Source: JAFAZJ01 sp964437145 (GTDB lineage: Bacteria > Pseudomonadota > Alphaproteobacteria > Reyranellales > Reyranellaceae). Taken from it: a stretch of DNA of 64,000 nucleotides. Location of the stretch: positions 3,681 through 67,680 of the forward strand of contig CAYTFW010000011.1 in assembly GCA_964437145.1 (NCBI GenBank). Reading direction: 5' to 3'. This document shows, piece after piece, positions 26,769 to 35,207 of the stretch. The notes under the pieces were generated by a model, which had not been told where the DNA came from, made no database searches, and saw nothing but the letters and a program-made list of their open reading frames with translations. Made by a program: the position numbers and the translations under genes. Numbering within the stretch: position 1 is the first letter of the stretch; each line of letters opens with the position of its first letter.

Positions 26769-28018
26769 GACGTGGAGGCCTCTCGAGGTGATTCTTGGGC
26801 TGGTCGGTCGATGCCGAAGCCGGCGAGGTACGCATCGATACGCGTCGGATCGAACAGTCGGCCGTCGCAGAACAGATCGGCGCCCAGCGTGATTGCGCCA
26901 CCGTCGGCTGATGCCGCGCTCCAGGGCGTGGCGTGGACGCCTTCGGGCTTGAGGTCGGCGGCGGGTGTCGCCAGGCCAAGGTCGGCGGCGGCCGCGCGGA
27001 ACAGGTCGGGGCGATAGACCGCGTCAGCGACCGCGCTGATGTCGACGTCGTTGCCGATCTGGCCCCAGCGGTGCATCTGGCTGAGCGTCCAGCGCGCGTG
27101 CGAGCGCCAGGGGAAGCTGGCGGCGTAGCGATCGAAGGTCGGGCCGATCCCGCTGGTCTCGGCGCCAGTGGCCAGCGCGTCCTCGATCACCTCGACGGGC
27201 GCGTTGACCGCCTCGGGATTGGAGAGCCAGTAGGCCGCCTCGGCGTGATGAGCCGGTGAGCGCAGCCAGGTGGCGGCGCGGATCAGGGCGCGCAGCAGCG
27301 CGCGCAGGGTCGCGGGATGGCGCGCCGCCCAATCGGCAGTGACCGAGAAGACCTTTTCCGGCGCGTTGTTCCAGATGTCGTAGCCGCTGGCGACGACGCG
27401 GCCGACGCCCAGGCGTTCGGCCAGGCTGTTCCAGGGCGCGCCGACGCAATAGCCGTCGATCCGCCGCGCCGTGAGATAGGTGATCATCTGCGGCGGCGGC
27501 ACGACCAGCAGGCGCACGTCGCGATCGGGATCGATGCCGCCGGCCGCGAGCCAGTAGCGCAGCATGTAGTTGTGGCTGGAATAGGGGAAGACCACGCCGA
27601 AGGTCGGCGGCGGCAGACCTTCGGCACGCCGCTTCTCCAGCGCGGTGCGCAGCGCGCGCGCGGTGGCCAGCGGACCGGAGTCGTCCGGCGCTCGCGCCGC
27701 GTCGACGTCCTCGGCCAAGGTGACCGACAGCGTCACGGCGTTGCCGTTGACGTTGAGCGACAGCGGCGTGGCCATCGGCACGCGCCGGCCACTCAAGCCC
27801 AGCGTGCTGGCCAGCGGCATCGCCGCCAGCATGTGCGCGCCGTCGAGCATGCCCGACCCCACGAGATCGCGCACCGCCGCCCATGAAGCCTGGCGCACGA
27901 GCCGCACGGACAGGCCCTCGTCGGCGAACAAGCCGCGTTCACGCGCCACGATCAGCGGCGCGCCGTCGACCAGCGCCACGAAGCCCAGATCCAGCTCGGT
28001 CTTTTCCAGGGAACGCAC
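26765..28018 (-). CDS. nasS: NasS-like cytoplasmic nitrate sensor
   Basis: This 417-residue protein is a paralogue of the neighbouring NrtA (shared YMLRYWLAAGGIDPDRD, VVPPPQM, CVGAPWN and WRSHARW blocks) but has no signal peptide, so it should stay in the cytoplasm. In alphaproteobacteria and Azotobacter such proteins (NasS) bind nitrate and release the antiterminator NasT. The nasT gene is adjacent, which fits. The likely start is GTG 28018. It is preceded by a hairpin that holds a GGAG in its loop, and by a sigma-54-like promoter at 28106-28123. Confidence 0.9.
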   Translation of the reverse strand: MRSLEKTELDLGFVALVDGAPLIVARERGLFADEGLSVRLVRQASWAAVRDLVGSGMLDGAHMLAAMPLASTLGLSGRRVPMATPLSLNVNGNAVTLSVTLAEDVDAARAPDDSGPLATARALRTALEKRRAEGLPPPTFGVVFPYSSHNYMLRYWLAAGGIDPDRDVRLLVVPPPQMITYLTARRIDGYCVGAPWNSLAERLGVGRVVASGYDIWNNAPEKVFSVTADWAARHPATLRALLRALIRAATWLRSPAHHAEAAYWLSNPEAVNAPVEVIEDALATGAETSGIGPTFDRYAASFPWRSHARWTLSQMHRWGQIGNDVDISAVADAVYRPDLFRAAAADLGLATPAADLKPEGVHATPWSAASADGGAITLGADLFCDGRLFDPTRIDAYLAGFGIDRPAQESPREASTS

Positions 28019-28024
28019 GGCGCG

Positions 28025-28041
28025 GACGACTCCAGATCGTC
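28025..28041 (-). promoter_or_regulatory. leader hairpin holding the likely ribosome-binding site of nasS
   Basis: On the minus strand GACGA and TCGTC (five base pairs) enclose the seven-base loop TCTGGAG. The GGAG in the loop is the best ribosome-binding candidate for the GTG at 28018, though its spacing is long. A role in translational control or in NasT-dependent antitermination is possible but not shown. Confidence 0.4.
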
Positions 28042-28105
28042 GGAGGTCGAGCCGCCATTGGCCCGGTCACGGGAGCCGCCCGCCGTTGGGCAACGCCCTT
28101 CCCTA

Positions 28106-28123
28106 TTCAAGGAGCGTGCCAAG
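28106..28123 (-). promoter_or_regulatory. candidate sigma-54 promoter of nasS-nrtABD-nasBA
   Basis: Read on the minus strand the site is CTTGGCACGCTCCTTGAA. It matches the -24 element TTGGCACG exactly and keeps the ten-base GG to -12 spacing; the -12 element reads TTGAA instead of TTGCA. Transcription would start near 28095 and give a leader of about 75 bases before nasS. Another hairpin-forming inverted repeat lies upstream at 28146-28170. Confidence 0.55.
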
Positions 28124-28213
28124 CGTGAAGCGCCGAGGTTCCAAGGCGTCGGCGGTGCGCGATCCGACGCTCGCTGCCCAAAGCGCGCGCGGCTGCCGAA
28201 GTTTCGTCCATTG

Positions 28214-28822
28214 TCAGGTCTTGCCGTTGCCGAGCAACTGGCTAACCGAGATCACCTGGTCGGCGATCTCGACCAGCCGCTTCCCCTTGTCCATCGCCAG
28301 CTTTCGCAGCGCCTTGTAGGCCTCGTCCTCGGTGATGCCGCGCTGGTTCATCAGGATGCCCTTGGCGCGGTCGATCTGGCGGCGCTCGACCAATGTCGCC
28401 TTGGTGCGCGCCAGCTCGTCGCGTAGCTCTTGCACGGCGCGAAAGCGCGCGATGGCGACGTCCATGATCGGCTTTACGCGCGCCGGGCTCAGGCCATCGA
28501 CGACGTATGACGTCACGCCGGCGCGCACCGCTTCGATAGCCAGCGCCTCGTCGCTCTCGTCGACGAACATCACGATCGGCTGCGCGCGCTCGCGCGAGAC
28601 GCTGCGCATCTGCTCCAGCATGTCGCGATTGGGCGCCGTGACGTCGACAATGATCATGTCGGGCGTATGGGCGCGCACGCGCTCAAGGAGGTCGTCAGCG
28701 CCCGGCACCCGCGCCACCACTTGGTGCCCGCTATCGGTCAGGGTGCGCTCCAGCATGGCGGCGCGCTCGGAGTCGGCGTCGACTAGAAGGATGCGCAGCG
28801 GCGCATCGCAGATGCCTTTCAT
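28214..28822 (-). CDS. nasT: NasT-like ANTAR antiterminator
   Basis: This 202-residue response-regulator-like protein has an N-terminal receiver domain (LRILLVDADSERAAML, MIIVDVTAPNRD) and a C-terminal ANTAR RNA-binding domain (residues about 145-195: DRAKGILMNQRGITEDEAYKALRKLAM). NasT binds paired hairpins in the leader of nitrate-assimilation mRNA and prevents termination when NasS releases it. ATG 28822 (MKGICDAPLRIL) gives the usual start, with GGAAG upstream; ATG 28846 is an alternative. It lies upstream of nasS and divergent from nirA. Confidence 0.92.
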   Translation of the reverse strand: MKGICDAPLRILLVDADSERAAMLERTLTDSGHQVVARVPGADDLLERVRAHTPDMIIVDVTAPNRDMLEQMRSVSRERAQPIVMFVDESDEALAIEAVRAGVTSYVVDGLSPARVKPIMDVAIARFRAVQELRDELARTKATLVERRQIDRAKGILMNQRGITEDEAYKALRKLAMDKGKRLVEIADQVISVSQLLGNGKT

Positions 28823-28873
28823 GCCCTCTTCCGTAGCAATGCTCATGCCGCAGCGCACCATTGGACGCTGCAT

Positions 28874-28890
28874 TGCACAAATTTCATGCA
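28874..28890. promoter_or_regulatory. candidate NtrC-binding site between nasT and nirA
   Basis: TGCACAAATTTCATGCA is an imperfect palindrome matching the NtrC pattern TGCAC-N7-GTGCA at all but one half-site base. A degenerate second site (gcaccattggacgctgca) lies just to its left. Both are 45-80 bases upstream of a sigma-54-like promoter, in the expected enhancer position. Confidence 0.5.
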
Positions 28891-28932
28891 GCTACGGCGG
28901 TCCATTCAGTCTAAGTCCTTGGAATCACGGGG

Positions 28933-28949
28933 CTGGCATGCACTTTGCT
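28933..28949 (+). promoter_or_regulatory. candidate sigma-54 promoter of the nirA operon
   Basis: CTGGCATGCACTTTGCT matches the consensus YTGGCACRNNNNTTGCW with a single change (T for C at the end of the -24 element). The GG and GC are ten bases apart. Transcription would start near 28960. The resulting leader of about 67 bases contains gagcgc (28956-28961) and a distal gcgctc that can pair with it, a possible antitermination structure. Confidence 0.62.
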
Positions 28950-29026
28950 CAGGAAGAGCGCAGCGCGGCAAGGGCGTCGCGTGATCCCAGCGGCAGTGAC
29001 GTCGCGCTCGTAACCGTGACCTGGTG

Positions 29027-30802
29027 ATGAGCGAGCAGAGCGGCTTCACGCCTGAACAGCAGCAATATCTGAAGGGCTTCTTCAGCGGCCTGGTGGCGCG
29101 ACGCGGCGAGGCAGGCGCCGCCGCCCGTCCGGCCGGCGAAGCGGCGCCGTCTGTGGATACCATCCATCTCGATGCACAGGACCGCGTGGTCGCCGCCGGC
29201 GGCAAGCTGTCGGCGGAAGAGCAGGCCAAGCGCAGGAAGGACCCGTTCCAGATGTGGGACGAGATCCAGGCCAATGCCGCCGCCGGCCGCTTTCCCAGGG
29301 GCACCGACGTCTTCCTGACCAAATTCCACGGCCTGTTCTACGTCGCGCCGGCGCAGGACTCGCTCATGTGCCGCCTGCGCATCCCCAACGGCATCCTGAG
29401 CAGCGCCCAGATGCACGGCCTTGCCGACATGGCCGACAATCTTGCCGGCGGTTATGCTGATGTGACCACGCGCGCCAACTTGCAGGTGCGCGAGATCGCC
29501 GCGAAGAACGCGCCGGAATTCCTGATCGCGCTGTCCGAGCTGGGTCTCACCTCGCGCGGATCGGGTGCCGACAACATCCGCAATATCACTGGCAGCCCGA
29601 CGGCAGGCATCGATCCGCACGAGCTGATCGACACGCGCCCGCTCTGCCGTGCGCTGCACCACTACATCCTGAACCACCGTGAACTCTACGGCCTGCCGCG
29701 CAAGTTCAACGTCGCCTTCGACGGCGGTGGCGACATCGGTGTGCTCGAGGACACCAACGACATCGGTTTCGCCGCCGTGCGCGTCGAGGACGGCAATGAC
29801 GTGGCGCCGGGCGTCTACTTCCGTTGCGAGTTGGGTGGCATCACCGGCCATCTCGATTTCGCACGCGACACCGGGCTGCTGCTGACACCACAGGAATGCG
29901 TGCCGGTGGCGGCCGCGATGATCCGCGTCTTCATCAAGCATGGCGATCGGACCGACCGGAAGAAAGCGCGATTGAAGTACCTGCTTGATGCCTGGGGCTT
30001 CGAGAGGTTCCTCGCCGAGGCGGAAAACGAGTATGGTCAGCCGCTGCGCCGCCTGCCGCGGGAGCGCTGCGTGGCACGTCGGCCTTGGGCGCGAGACGGC
30101 CATATCGGCGTCCATCGCCAGAAACAGGAAGGGCTGAACTACATCGGCATCGTACTGCCTGTGGCGCGCATTACCTCTGAGCGCATGCGCGCGCTGGCCG
30201 ACCTGGCGCGGATCCACGGCAGTGGCACGATCCGGCTGACAGTCTGGCAAAACCTTCTGATTTCCGATGTCCCCGACGCAAGGGTCGAGGAAGCCAAGGC
30301 GGCGATCGAGCGCATTGGCCTTCGCTGGCAGGCGAGCCCGGTGCGCGCCGGCATGGTCGCCTGCACCGGCAACGCCGGTTGCAAATTCGCGGCCTCCGAC
30401 ACCAAGCGTCACGCCGCCGAGCTGATCGACCATCTCGAGGCGCGGGTGCCGGTGGACCGGCCGCTCAACATCCACCTGACCGGCTGCCACCACAGTTGCG
30501 CGCAGCACTATATCGGCGATATCGGCCTGCTCGCCGCCAAGATCGATCGCGGCGAGACCGAGGTCGAGGGTTATGTCGTGCATGTCGGCGGCGGCGCCGG
30601 ACCCGACCGGCAATCGATGGCGCGCGAGATATATCCCGCCACCAGCTTCGATGAATTGCCCGCGCTGCTGGAGCGCATGCTGCGGTCATGGCTGGCGCAT
30701 CGCCGCGACGCAAGCGACAGCTTCCGCGACTTCACCCTGCGCCATGACATCGCGTCCCTGCGCATCCTCTTCGCCTCGCCTGTGGCTCCAGCGGCGGACT
30801 AA
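29027..30802 (+). CDS. nirA: assimilatory nitrite reductase, ferredoxin-type (NirA)
   Basis: This 591-residue siroheme/[4Fe-4S] enzyme should reduce nitrite to ammonia. The cluster and siroheme ligands are in CTGNAGCKFA (about residue 446) and TGCHHSCAQHY (about residue 486). DVTTRANLQVREI and NIRNITGSPTAGIDP are typical of nitrite/sulfite reductase half-domains. A role as sulfite reductase is possible on sequence alone, but the position next to nas genes and cysG favours nitrite. An in-frame GTG at 29024 is an alternative start. Confidence 0.9.
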   Translation: MSEQSGFTPEQQQYLKGFFSGLVARRGEAGAAARPAGEAAPSVDTIHLDAQDRVVAAGGKLSAEEQAKRRKDPFQMWDEIQANAAAGRFPRGTDVFLTKFHGLFYVAPAQDSLMCRLRIPNGILSSAQMHGLADMADNLAGGYADVTTRANLQVREIAAKNAPEFLIALSELGLTSRGSGADNIRNITGSPTAGIDPHELIDTRPLCRALHHYILNHRELYGLPRKFNVAFDGGGDIGVLEDTNDIGFAAVRVEDGNDVAPGVYFRCELGGITGHLDFARDTGLLLTPQECVPVAAAMIRVFIKHGDRTDRKKARLKYLLDAWGFERFLAEAENEYGQPLRRLPRERCVARRPWARDGHIGVHRQKQEGLNYIGIVLPVARITSERMRALADLARIHGSGTIRLTVWQNLLISDVPDARVEEAKAAIERIGLRWQASPVRAGMVACTGNAGCKFAASDTKRHAAELIDHLEARVPVDRPLNIHLTGCHHSCAQHYIGDIGLLAAKIDRGETEVEGYVVHVGGGAGPDRQSMAREIYPATSFDELPALLERMLRSWLAHRRDASDSFRDFTLRHDIASLRILFASPVAPAAD

Positions 30803-30806
30803 CGTC

Positions 30807-32378
30807 ATGAGCTACGTCGCGCCAATGATCCCCGACAACGCGCCGTTCACAGCGCGGCAGCGCGCCTGGCTGAACGGATTGTTGGCGGGTCTGCTCGGGC
30901 CGGATGCTTCGGCGGCCCCGCCCAACGGTATCGCGCTGCCCATCGGTGACGCGCCCGCGGCCACCGTCGACGAATCCGACGAGGAATTCCCTTGGCACGA
31001 CCCGGCGATCGACATTGACGCGCGCTTGGCGCTGGCAGAAGGCAAGCCGCTGGAGCGGCGCCTGATGGCGGCGATGGCGCAGATGGATTGCGGCCAGTGC
31101 GGCTACGACTGCCGAATCTACGCTGAGGCTATCGCCGCCGGAACCGAGACTTCGCTGGGGAAGTGCCAGCCCGGCGGCAAGGCCACCGCGCGCATGCTCA
31201 AGGAGCTGCTGGAGTCAGGCGATGCGTCGACTGCGCCCGCCGCTTCGGTGTCAGTGCCGGCGGGCGTCCCGGGCCGCTCCGCCATGCGCGATGCAGTGCT
31301 GCTGCGGGCGGCGCGATTGAACGGCGAGTCCTCGGACAAGGATACGCGCCATGTCGTCCTCGAGACCGACCTGGTCTACGAGCCCGGCGACAGCCTGGGC
31401 GTGCACGTGCGAAATCCGGTCGACGAGGTCGACGAGATCATCGCCCATCTGCGCGCCGAACCGGCGGAAAGCGTGAAATGTCCCGATGGCATCGATCGGA
31501 GTCTGCGCGAGGCGCTGCTGGTCGCGGTCGACATCGCGCGCCCCAGCGATCAGGCGATCGAGGTACTGGCGTCGTACGCGGGCGAAGGAGACGGCGATCG
31601 CCTGCAGGCGCTGGCCGAAGGCTATCCCGGCGCCGAGCCTACGGATGCGGACCTGCTCGACCTGCTGGCGCATTTCCCGACGGCACGGCCGCCGGTGCGG
31701 GAGTTGATCGGCGCGCTCGATCCGCTGCAGGCAAGACTCTACTCGATCGCGTCCTCGCCGCGCCACCAGGCCGGCACGGTACATCTCTGCGTCGGTACGG
31801 TGCGTTTTCGCAAGCGGCGGCGGAACCGGCGTGGCATCGCCTCGACCTTCCTCGCAGAGCGCGCCGATCCGGGCAGCCGCATCCCGGTCTTCATCCAGCA
31901 GAGCAGGGATTTCCGTTTGCCGGCCGATGACGACGCACCGATGATCATGATTGGCCCCGGCACCGGCATCGCGCCCTTCCGCGCCTTTCTGCAGGAGCGA
32001 CGCTTGCGCGGCGCCAGGGGCCGCAACTGGCTGTTCTTCGGCGACCAGCACCGCGCCACCGATTTCCTGTTCGCCGACGAACTGGAGGCATGGCGCAGCG
32101 ACGGCCTGCTGAGCCGCCTCGATCTGGCCTTCTCGCGCGACCAGGAGGACAAGGTGTACGTGCAGCACCGCATGCGCGAGGCCGGAAAGGAGCTGTACAC
32201 CTGGCTGCGCGAGGGCGCGCGACTCTACGTCTGCGGCGACGCGCAGCGCATGGCCAAGGATGTCGACACCGCCCTCGCGCTGATCGTGGCGCGAGAAGGC
32301 GGCATGAGCCAGGGCGCGGCGAAGGCCTGGGTCGCGGGGCTGGCCCGAGAGCACCGGTACCTGCGCGACGTGTACTGA
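30807..32378 (+). CDS. CysJ-like NADPH flavoprotein reductase with N-terminal Fe-S domain and no flavodoxin domain
   Basis: This 523-residue protein has, in order, a disordered acidic leader, a four-cysteine Fe-S domain (CGQCGYDC near residue 96, later KCQPGG), and the FAD and NADP-binding parts of sulfite reductase alpha subunit. The latter include RLYSIASSP, GIASTFLAERAD, GPGTGIAPFRAFLQER, YVCGDA and the C-terminal RYLRDVY. The FMN flavodoxin domain of true CysJ is absent. Between nirA and cysG, it most likely passes NADPH electrons to the nitrite reductase through its Fe-S cluster. Confidence 0.87.
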   Translation: MSYVAPMIPDNAPFTARQRAWLNGLLAGLLGPDASAAPPNGIALPIGDAPAATVDESDEEFPWHDPAIDIDARLALAEGKPLERRLMAAMAQMDCGQCGYDCRIYAEAIAAGTETSLGKCQPGGKATARMLKELLESGDASTAPAASVSVPAGVPGRSAMRDAVLLRAARLNGESSDKDTRHVVLETDLVYEPGDSLGVHVRNPVDEVDEIIAHLRAEPAESVKCPDGIDRSLREALLVAVDIARPSDQAIEVLASYAGEGDGDRLQALAEGYPGAEPTDADLLDLLAHFPTARPPVRELIGALDPLQARLYSIASSPRHQAGTVHLCVGTVRFRKRRRNRRGIASTFLAERADPGSRIPVFIQQSRDFRLPADDDAPMIMIGPGTGIAPFRAFLQERRLRGARGRNWLFFGDQHRATDFLFADELEAWRSDGLLSRLDLAFSRDQEDKVYVQHRMREAGKELYTWLREGARLYVCGDAQRMAKDVDTALALIVAREGGMSQGAAKAWVAGLAREHRYLRDVY

Positions 32379-33703
32379 TGCGCGCGCTGCCCCTGTTCCA
32401 TGATCTGCGCGGCCGCACATGCCTCGTCGTTGGCGATGGCGAGGCCGCGACCCGAAAAGCGGCAGTACTCGAATCGGTCGGCGCACGGATCGTGCGGTGC
32501 GCCGCGGTCGAGGCGGTCGACGATGTCGCGTTGGTGGTGGTTGCCGAGGCCTCGGATGCGATCGCGCAGCAGGCATTCGATCTCTGTCGGGCACGCGGCG
32601 TCCCGATCAACGCGGTCGATCGGCCGCGCTACTGCACGGTGACGTGGCCGGCGATCGTCGATCGCGATCCGATCACTATTGCCATTGGCACCGGCGGCAC
32701 GGCGCCGACGCTGGCGCGCCTGCTGCGGGCACGAATCGAGCGGGCTGTGCCGGCCCAGATGGCGACTCTCGCTCGCCTGGCCGAGACATGGCGCGCGCGC
32801 GTGAAGGCGGCTCTCGCCCTGCCGGCTGGACGGCTGCGGTTCTGGGAAGACTTCTTCCAGGGGCCTGTGGCCGAGTCGGCGCTCGCCGGCGATCCGGCGG
32901 AAGCGGATCGCCGTGCGCGGGCGCTCCTGGCCGGCGCCGACTGCGCGCCGCAAGGCAAAGTGCATCTGGTGGGCGCCGGCCCCGGTGACCCCGAGCTGCT
33001 GACCCTGCGGGCGCTTCGCCTGATCCAGGCCGCCGACATCATCGTCCACGACAGGCTTGTGAGCGCCGAGGTGCTGGCCTTCGCGCGCGCGGATGCCGAG
33101 CGCATCCATGTCGGCAAGCGCCGCGCGAATCACTGCGTCCCGCAGCAGGACATCAACGCCTTGCTCGTGGCGCATGCTCGCGCCGGCAAGCGGGTCGTGC
33201 GCTTGAAGGGCGGCGACCCGTTCGTCTTCGGCCGCGGCGGCGAGGAGGTCGAAGCGTTGCTCGAGGCCGGCGTCGACTGCGACATCACGCCGGGCATCAC
33301 CGCGGCAACTGGCTGCGCCGCGTATGCTGGTATTCCGCTCACGCATCGCGACCACGCCCAATCCTGCGTTTTCGTCACGGGCCACCTCAAGAACGGCCGC
33401 CTCGATCTGAACTGGGATGTGCTGGCGCGGCCGAGCCAGACGCTGGCTGTCTACATGGGCATTGCGTCGCTACCTGAACTGTCGCGCCAGCTCATCGCGC
33501 ACGGCCTGCCGGGCGGGACGCCTGCGGCAGTGGTGATCGACGGCACGACGGCCACTCAACGTGTCTTGGCGGGCACGCTAGAGACCTTGCCGGCTTTGGC
33601 GGCGTCGGTGGATACGTCGCGGCCCGCGCTGGTGCTGATTGGCGCCGCCGTCGGCGTCGGCGCGCGCCTGCCAGACAGGGCCTGGCCGATCGCCGCGGAG
33701 TGA
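32378..33703 (+). CDS. cysG: siroheme synthase (CysG)
   Basis: This 441-residue protein makes siroheme for NirA. The N-terminal precorrin-2 dehydrogenase/ferrochelatase part has CLVVGDGEAATRKAA. The C-terminal uroporphyrinogen-III methyltransferase begins at VHLVGAGPGDPELLTLRALR and includes VVRLKGGDPFVFGRGGEE and GITAATGCAAYAGIPLTHR. Its length is close to E. coli CysG. Its ATG overlaps the upstream stop (TGATG). It ends three bases from the convergent D-2-hydroxyacid dehydrogenase gene. Confidence 0.94.
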   Translation: MRALPLFHDLRGRTCLVVGDGEAATRKAAVLESVGARIVRCAAVEAVDDVALVVVAEASDAIAQQAFDLCRARGVPINAVDRPRYCTVTWPAIVDRDPITIAIGTGGTAPTLARLLRARIERAVPAQMATLARLAETWRARVKAALALPAGRLRFWEDFFQGPVAESALAGDPAEADRRARALLAGADCAPQGKVHLVGAGPGDPELLTLRALRLIQAADIIVHDRLVSAEVLAFARADAERIHVGKRRANHCVPQQDINALLVAHARAGKRVVRLKGGDPFVFGRGGEEVEALLEAGVDCDITPGITAATGCAAYAGIPLTHRDHAQSCVFVTGHLKNGRLDLNWDVLARPSQTLAVYMGIASLPELSRQLIAHGLPGGTPAAVVIDGTTATQRVLAGTLETLPALAASVDTSRPALVLIGAAVGVGARLPDRAWPIAAE

Positions 33704-33706
33704 GGG

Positions 33707-34684
33707 CTACGGCCGGCGCGACCAGCTCGACGCGTTGATCGCGCCCGGCGGCACCTCGCCCCTCAGCAGCGCCTGGACCTGGCGCACCGTGTCCATCGCC
33801 TGGCTCTCGCTGGCCGGTGGCGTCAGGCCGCCGATATGCGGCGTGGCGATCACGTTGGGCAGGCGCGCCAGATCGGGTGAGGGCATCTGGTCGGGCGCGC
33901 GGCCGACATCCATGGCGGCGCCGGCGATGCGGCCCTCGCTGAGCGCGGCGGCGAGCGCCGCTTCGTCGACGAGGTTGCCGCGCGAGAGATTCACGAAGAA
34001 CGCGTCCGGCTTCATGCGCGCGAAGGCTGCGGCATCGAGCAGGTTCTCAGTCTCCTCGTTGGCGATCGCGAGGCAGACGACATAGTCGGCGCGGCCCAGC
34101 AGTTCTTCCATCGGCAGCTTGATGAAGCGCGGATCGTCGACTTGCGCATACGGATCCGATACCAGCACCGTCATGCCGATAGTCGCCAGCAGCGGCGCGA
34201 GGTCACGCGCGATGCGGCCGTAGCCGATGATGCCCACCGTACTGCCGGCGAGTTGGCGGCCGACTTTGATCTCCGGCTTCTCGCCGGCGTGATAGGAGGC
34301 GACGGCGCGCGACACGCCGCGCGAGAGATCGACAAGGAAGCCCAGCGCCAGCTCGACGACGGACCGCACGAAGCCCGGCTCGGCGCGCGTCACCAGGATG
34401 CCGAACGTCGACGCGGCCTCGACATCGATGGTGCGGATGTCGACGGCGGCGCGCATCACCGCCCGCAGGTGGGGAAGGCCGGCGAAGACCTCGCCGGGCA
34501 CCGCTGTCGAGCGATCGACGATGATCAGCTCGGTTTCGCGCGCGGCGGCGATCAGGCCTTGCGGATCGAGCGGCGTGTCGCCCTCGTGCGTTTTGAGGTC
34601 GACCAGGTCGCGCAGCAGCTCGAGCGGCTTGGCGCCGTAGTACTGACGGCGCGATTGCGGCGTGTGGGTCAGCAGCAGCTTCAA
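33707..34684 (-). CDS. D-2-hydroxyacid dehydrogenase
   Basis: This 325-residue NAD(P)-dependent enzyme of the D-isomer-specific family has the nucleotide-binding GSTVGIIGYGRIARDLAPLL (about residue 147), catalytic arginine in VNLSRGNLVDE and histidine in TPHIGGLTP. The expected glutamate region reads DVGRAPDQMPSPD, so the third catalytic residue is not in its usual form. It overlaps the AtzH-like gene by four bases and is the last gene of the organic-nitrogen operon. It might reduce a glyoxylate-like product, which is speculation. Confidence 0.86.
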   Translation of the reverse strand: MKLLLTHTPQSRRQYYGAKPLELLRDLVDLKTHEGDTPLDPQGLIAAARETELIIVDRSTAVPGEVFAGLPHLRAVMRAAVDIRTIDVEAASTFGILVTRAEPGFVRSVVELALGFLVDLSRGVSRAVASYHAGEKPEIKVGRQLAGSTVGIIGYGRIARDLAPLLATIGMTVLVSDPYAQVDDPRFIKLPMEELLGRADYVVCLAIANEETENLLDAAAFARMKPDAFFVNLSRGNLVDEAALAAALSEGRIAGAAMDVGRAPDQMPSPDLARLPNVIATPHIGGLTPPASESQAMDTVRQVQALLRGEVPPGAINASSWSRRP

Positions 34685-35085
34685 GGGCGCATCGGCGTCG
34701 TCTCGCCGACCAGCGAGACATGCGCGGCGACGATGCGCCAGCCCTCCTGCGTACGCAGCCAGGTATGGCTTTGGCGGCCGGTCTTGGTGGCGCCGTGACG
34801 GCGGAACTCGATATTGGCGGTGCCGAAGTCGCGGCCGTAGGTGACGATCCAGACCTTCAGCAGGTCGCGGTTCTGCACGAAGGCGGGATCGCGGCCGGAG
34901 CGGAAGGCGGCGATCTCGTCGTGGCCATAGAGCTGCTCGCCGATGCCGTAGCGCAAAGTGTGCGGGCTCTTCCAGAACAGCTCGTCGAGCGTCTTGACGT
35001 CATTGGTGTTGAGCGCGGTCTCGTAGCGATAGAATGCGTCGGTGACCTCCCGGACGACCTCCGGAATGTTGATCTCGTGATTCAT
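34681..35085 (-). CDS. atzH: AtzH/HpxZ-like protein (DUF3225, NTF2 fold)
   Basis: This 134-residue protein matches AtzH and HpxZ: INIPEVVREVTDAFYRYE, LDELFWKSPHTLRYGIGEQLYG, FGTANIEFRRHG and GRQSHTWLRTQEGWRIVAAHVS. AtzH decarboxylates 1,3-dicarboxyurea to allophanate in s-triazine breakdown, and HpxZ is linked to oxalurate use. The presence of AtzE, AtzG and AtzF nearby favours the first reading. ATG 35085 is chosen because AGGGG lies six bases upstream. A hairpin repeat separates it from atzE. Confidence 0.82.
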   Translation of the reverse strand: MNHEINIPEVVREVTDAFYRYETALNTNDVKTLDELFWKSPHTLRYGIGEQLYGHDEIAAFRSGRDPAFVQNRDLLKVWIVTYGRDFGTANIEFRRHGATKTGRQSHTWLRTQEGWRIVAAHVSLVGETTPMRP

Positions 35086-35121
35086 CGGCATCCCCTTAGC
35101 ACGAACGGCGGCAAGATTGGT

Positions 35122-35190
35122 CTGTCATCCCGAGCGCAGCGAGGGATCTTAGCGCCGCTGAAAGATCCCTCGCTGCGCTCGGGATGACGG
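35122..35190. repeat. dispersed intergenic inverted repeat, copy 4
   Basis: The arms ctgtcatcccgagcgcagcg and cgctgcgctcgggatgacgg pair almost perfectly, and gagggatctt/aaagatccctc extends the stem. Unlike most copies it lies inside a co-directional operon, between atzE and atzH, where it could lower expression of the distal genes. Confidence 0.87.
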
Positions 35191-35207
35191 CAGGAAGCGG
35201 GCGGCGT

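Noticed and set aside
28019..28213. A definite ANTAR-type twin-hairpin target of NasT
   Set aside because: I could find hairpins but not two clear six-base loops with A1 and G4, so I report only a candidate leader.
28833..28850. CGGCATGAGCATTGCT on the minus strand as a sigma-54 promoter for nasT
   Set aside because: It overlaps the possible nasT start codons and would leave almost no leader, so it is probably coincidental.
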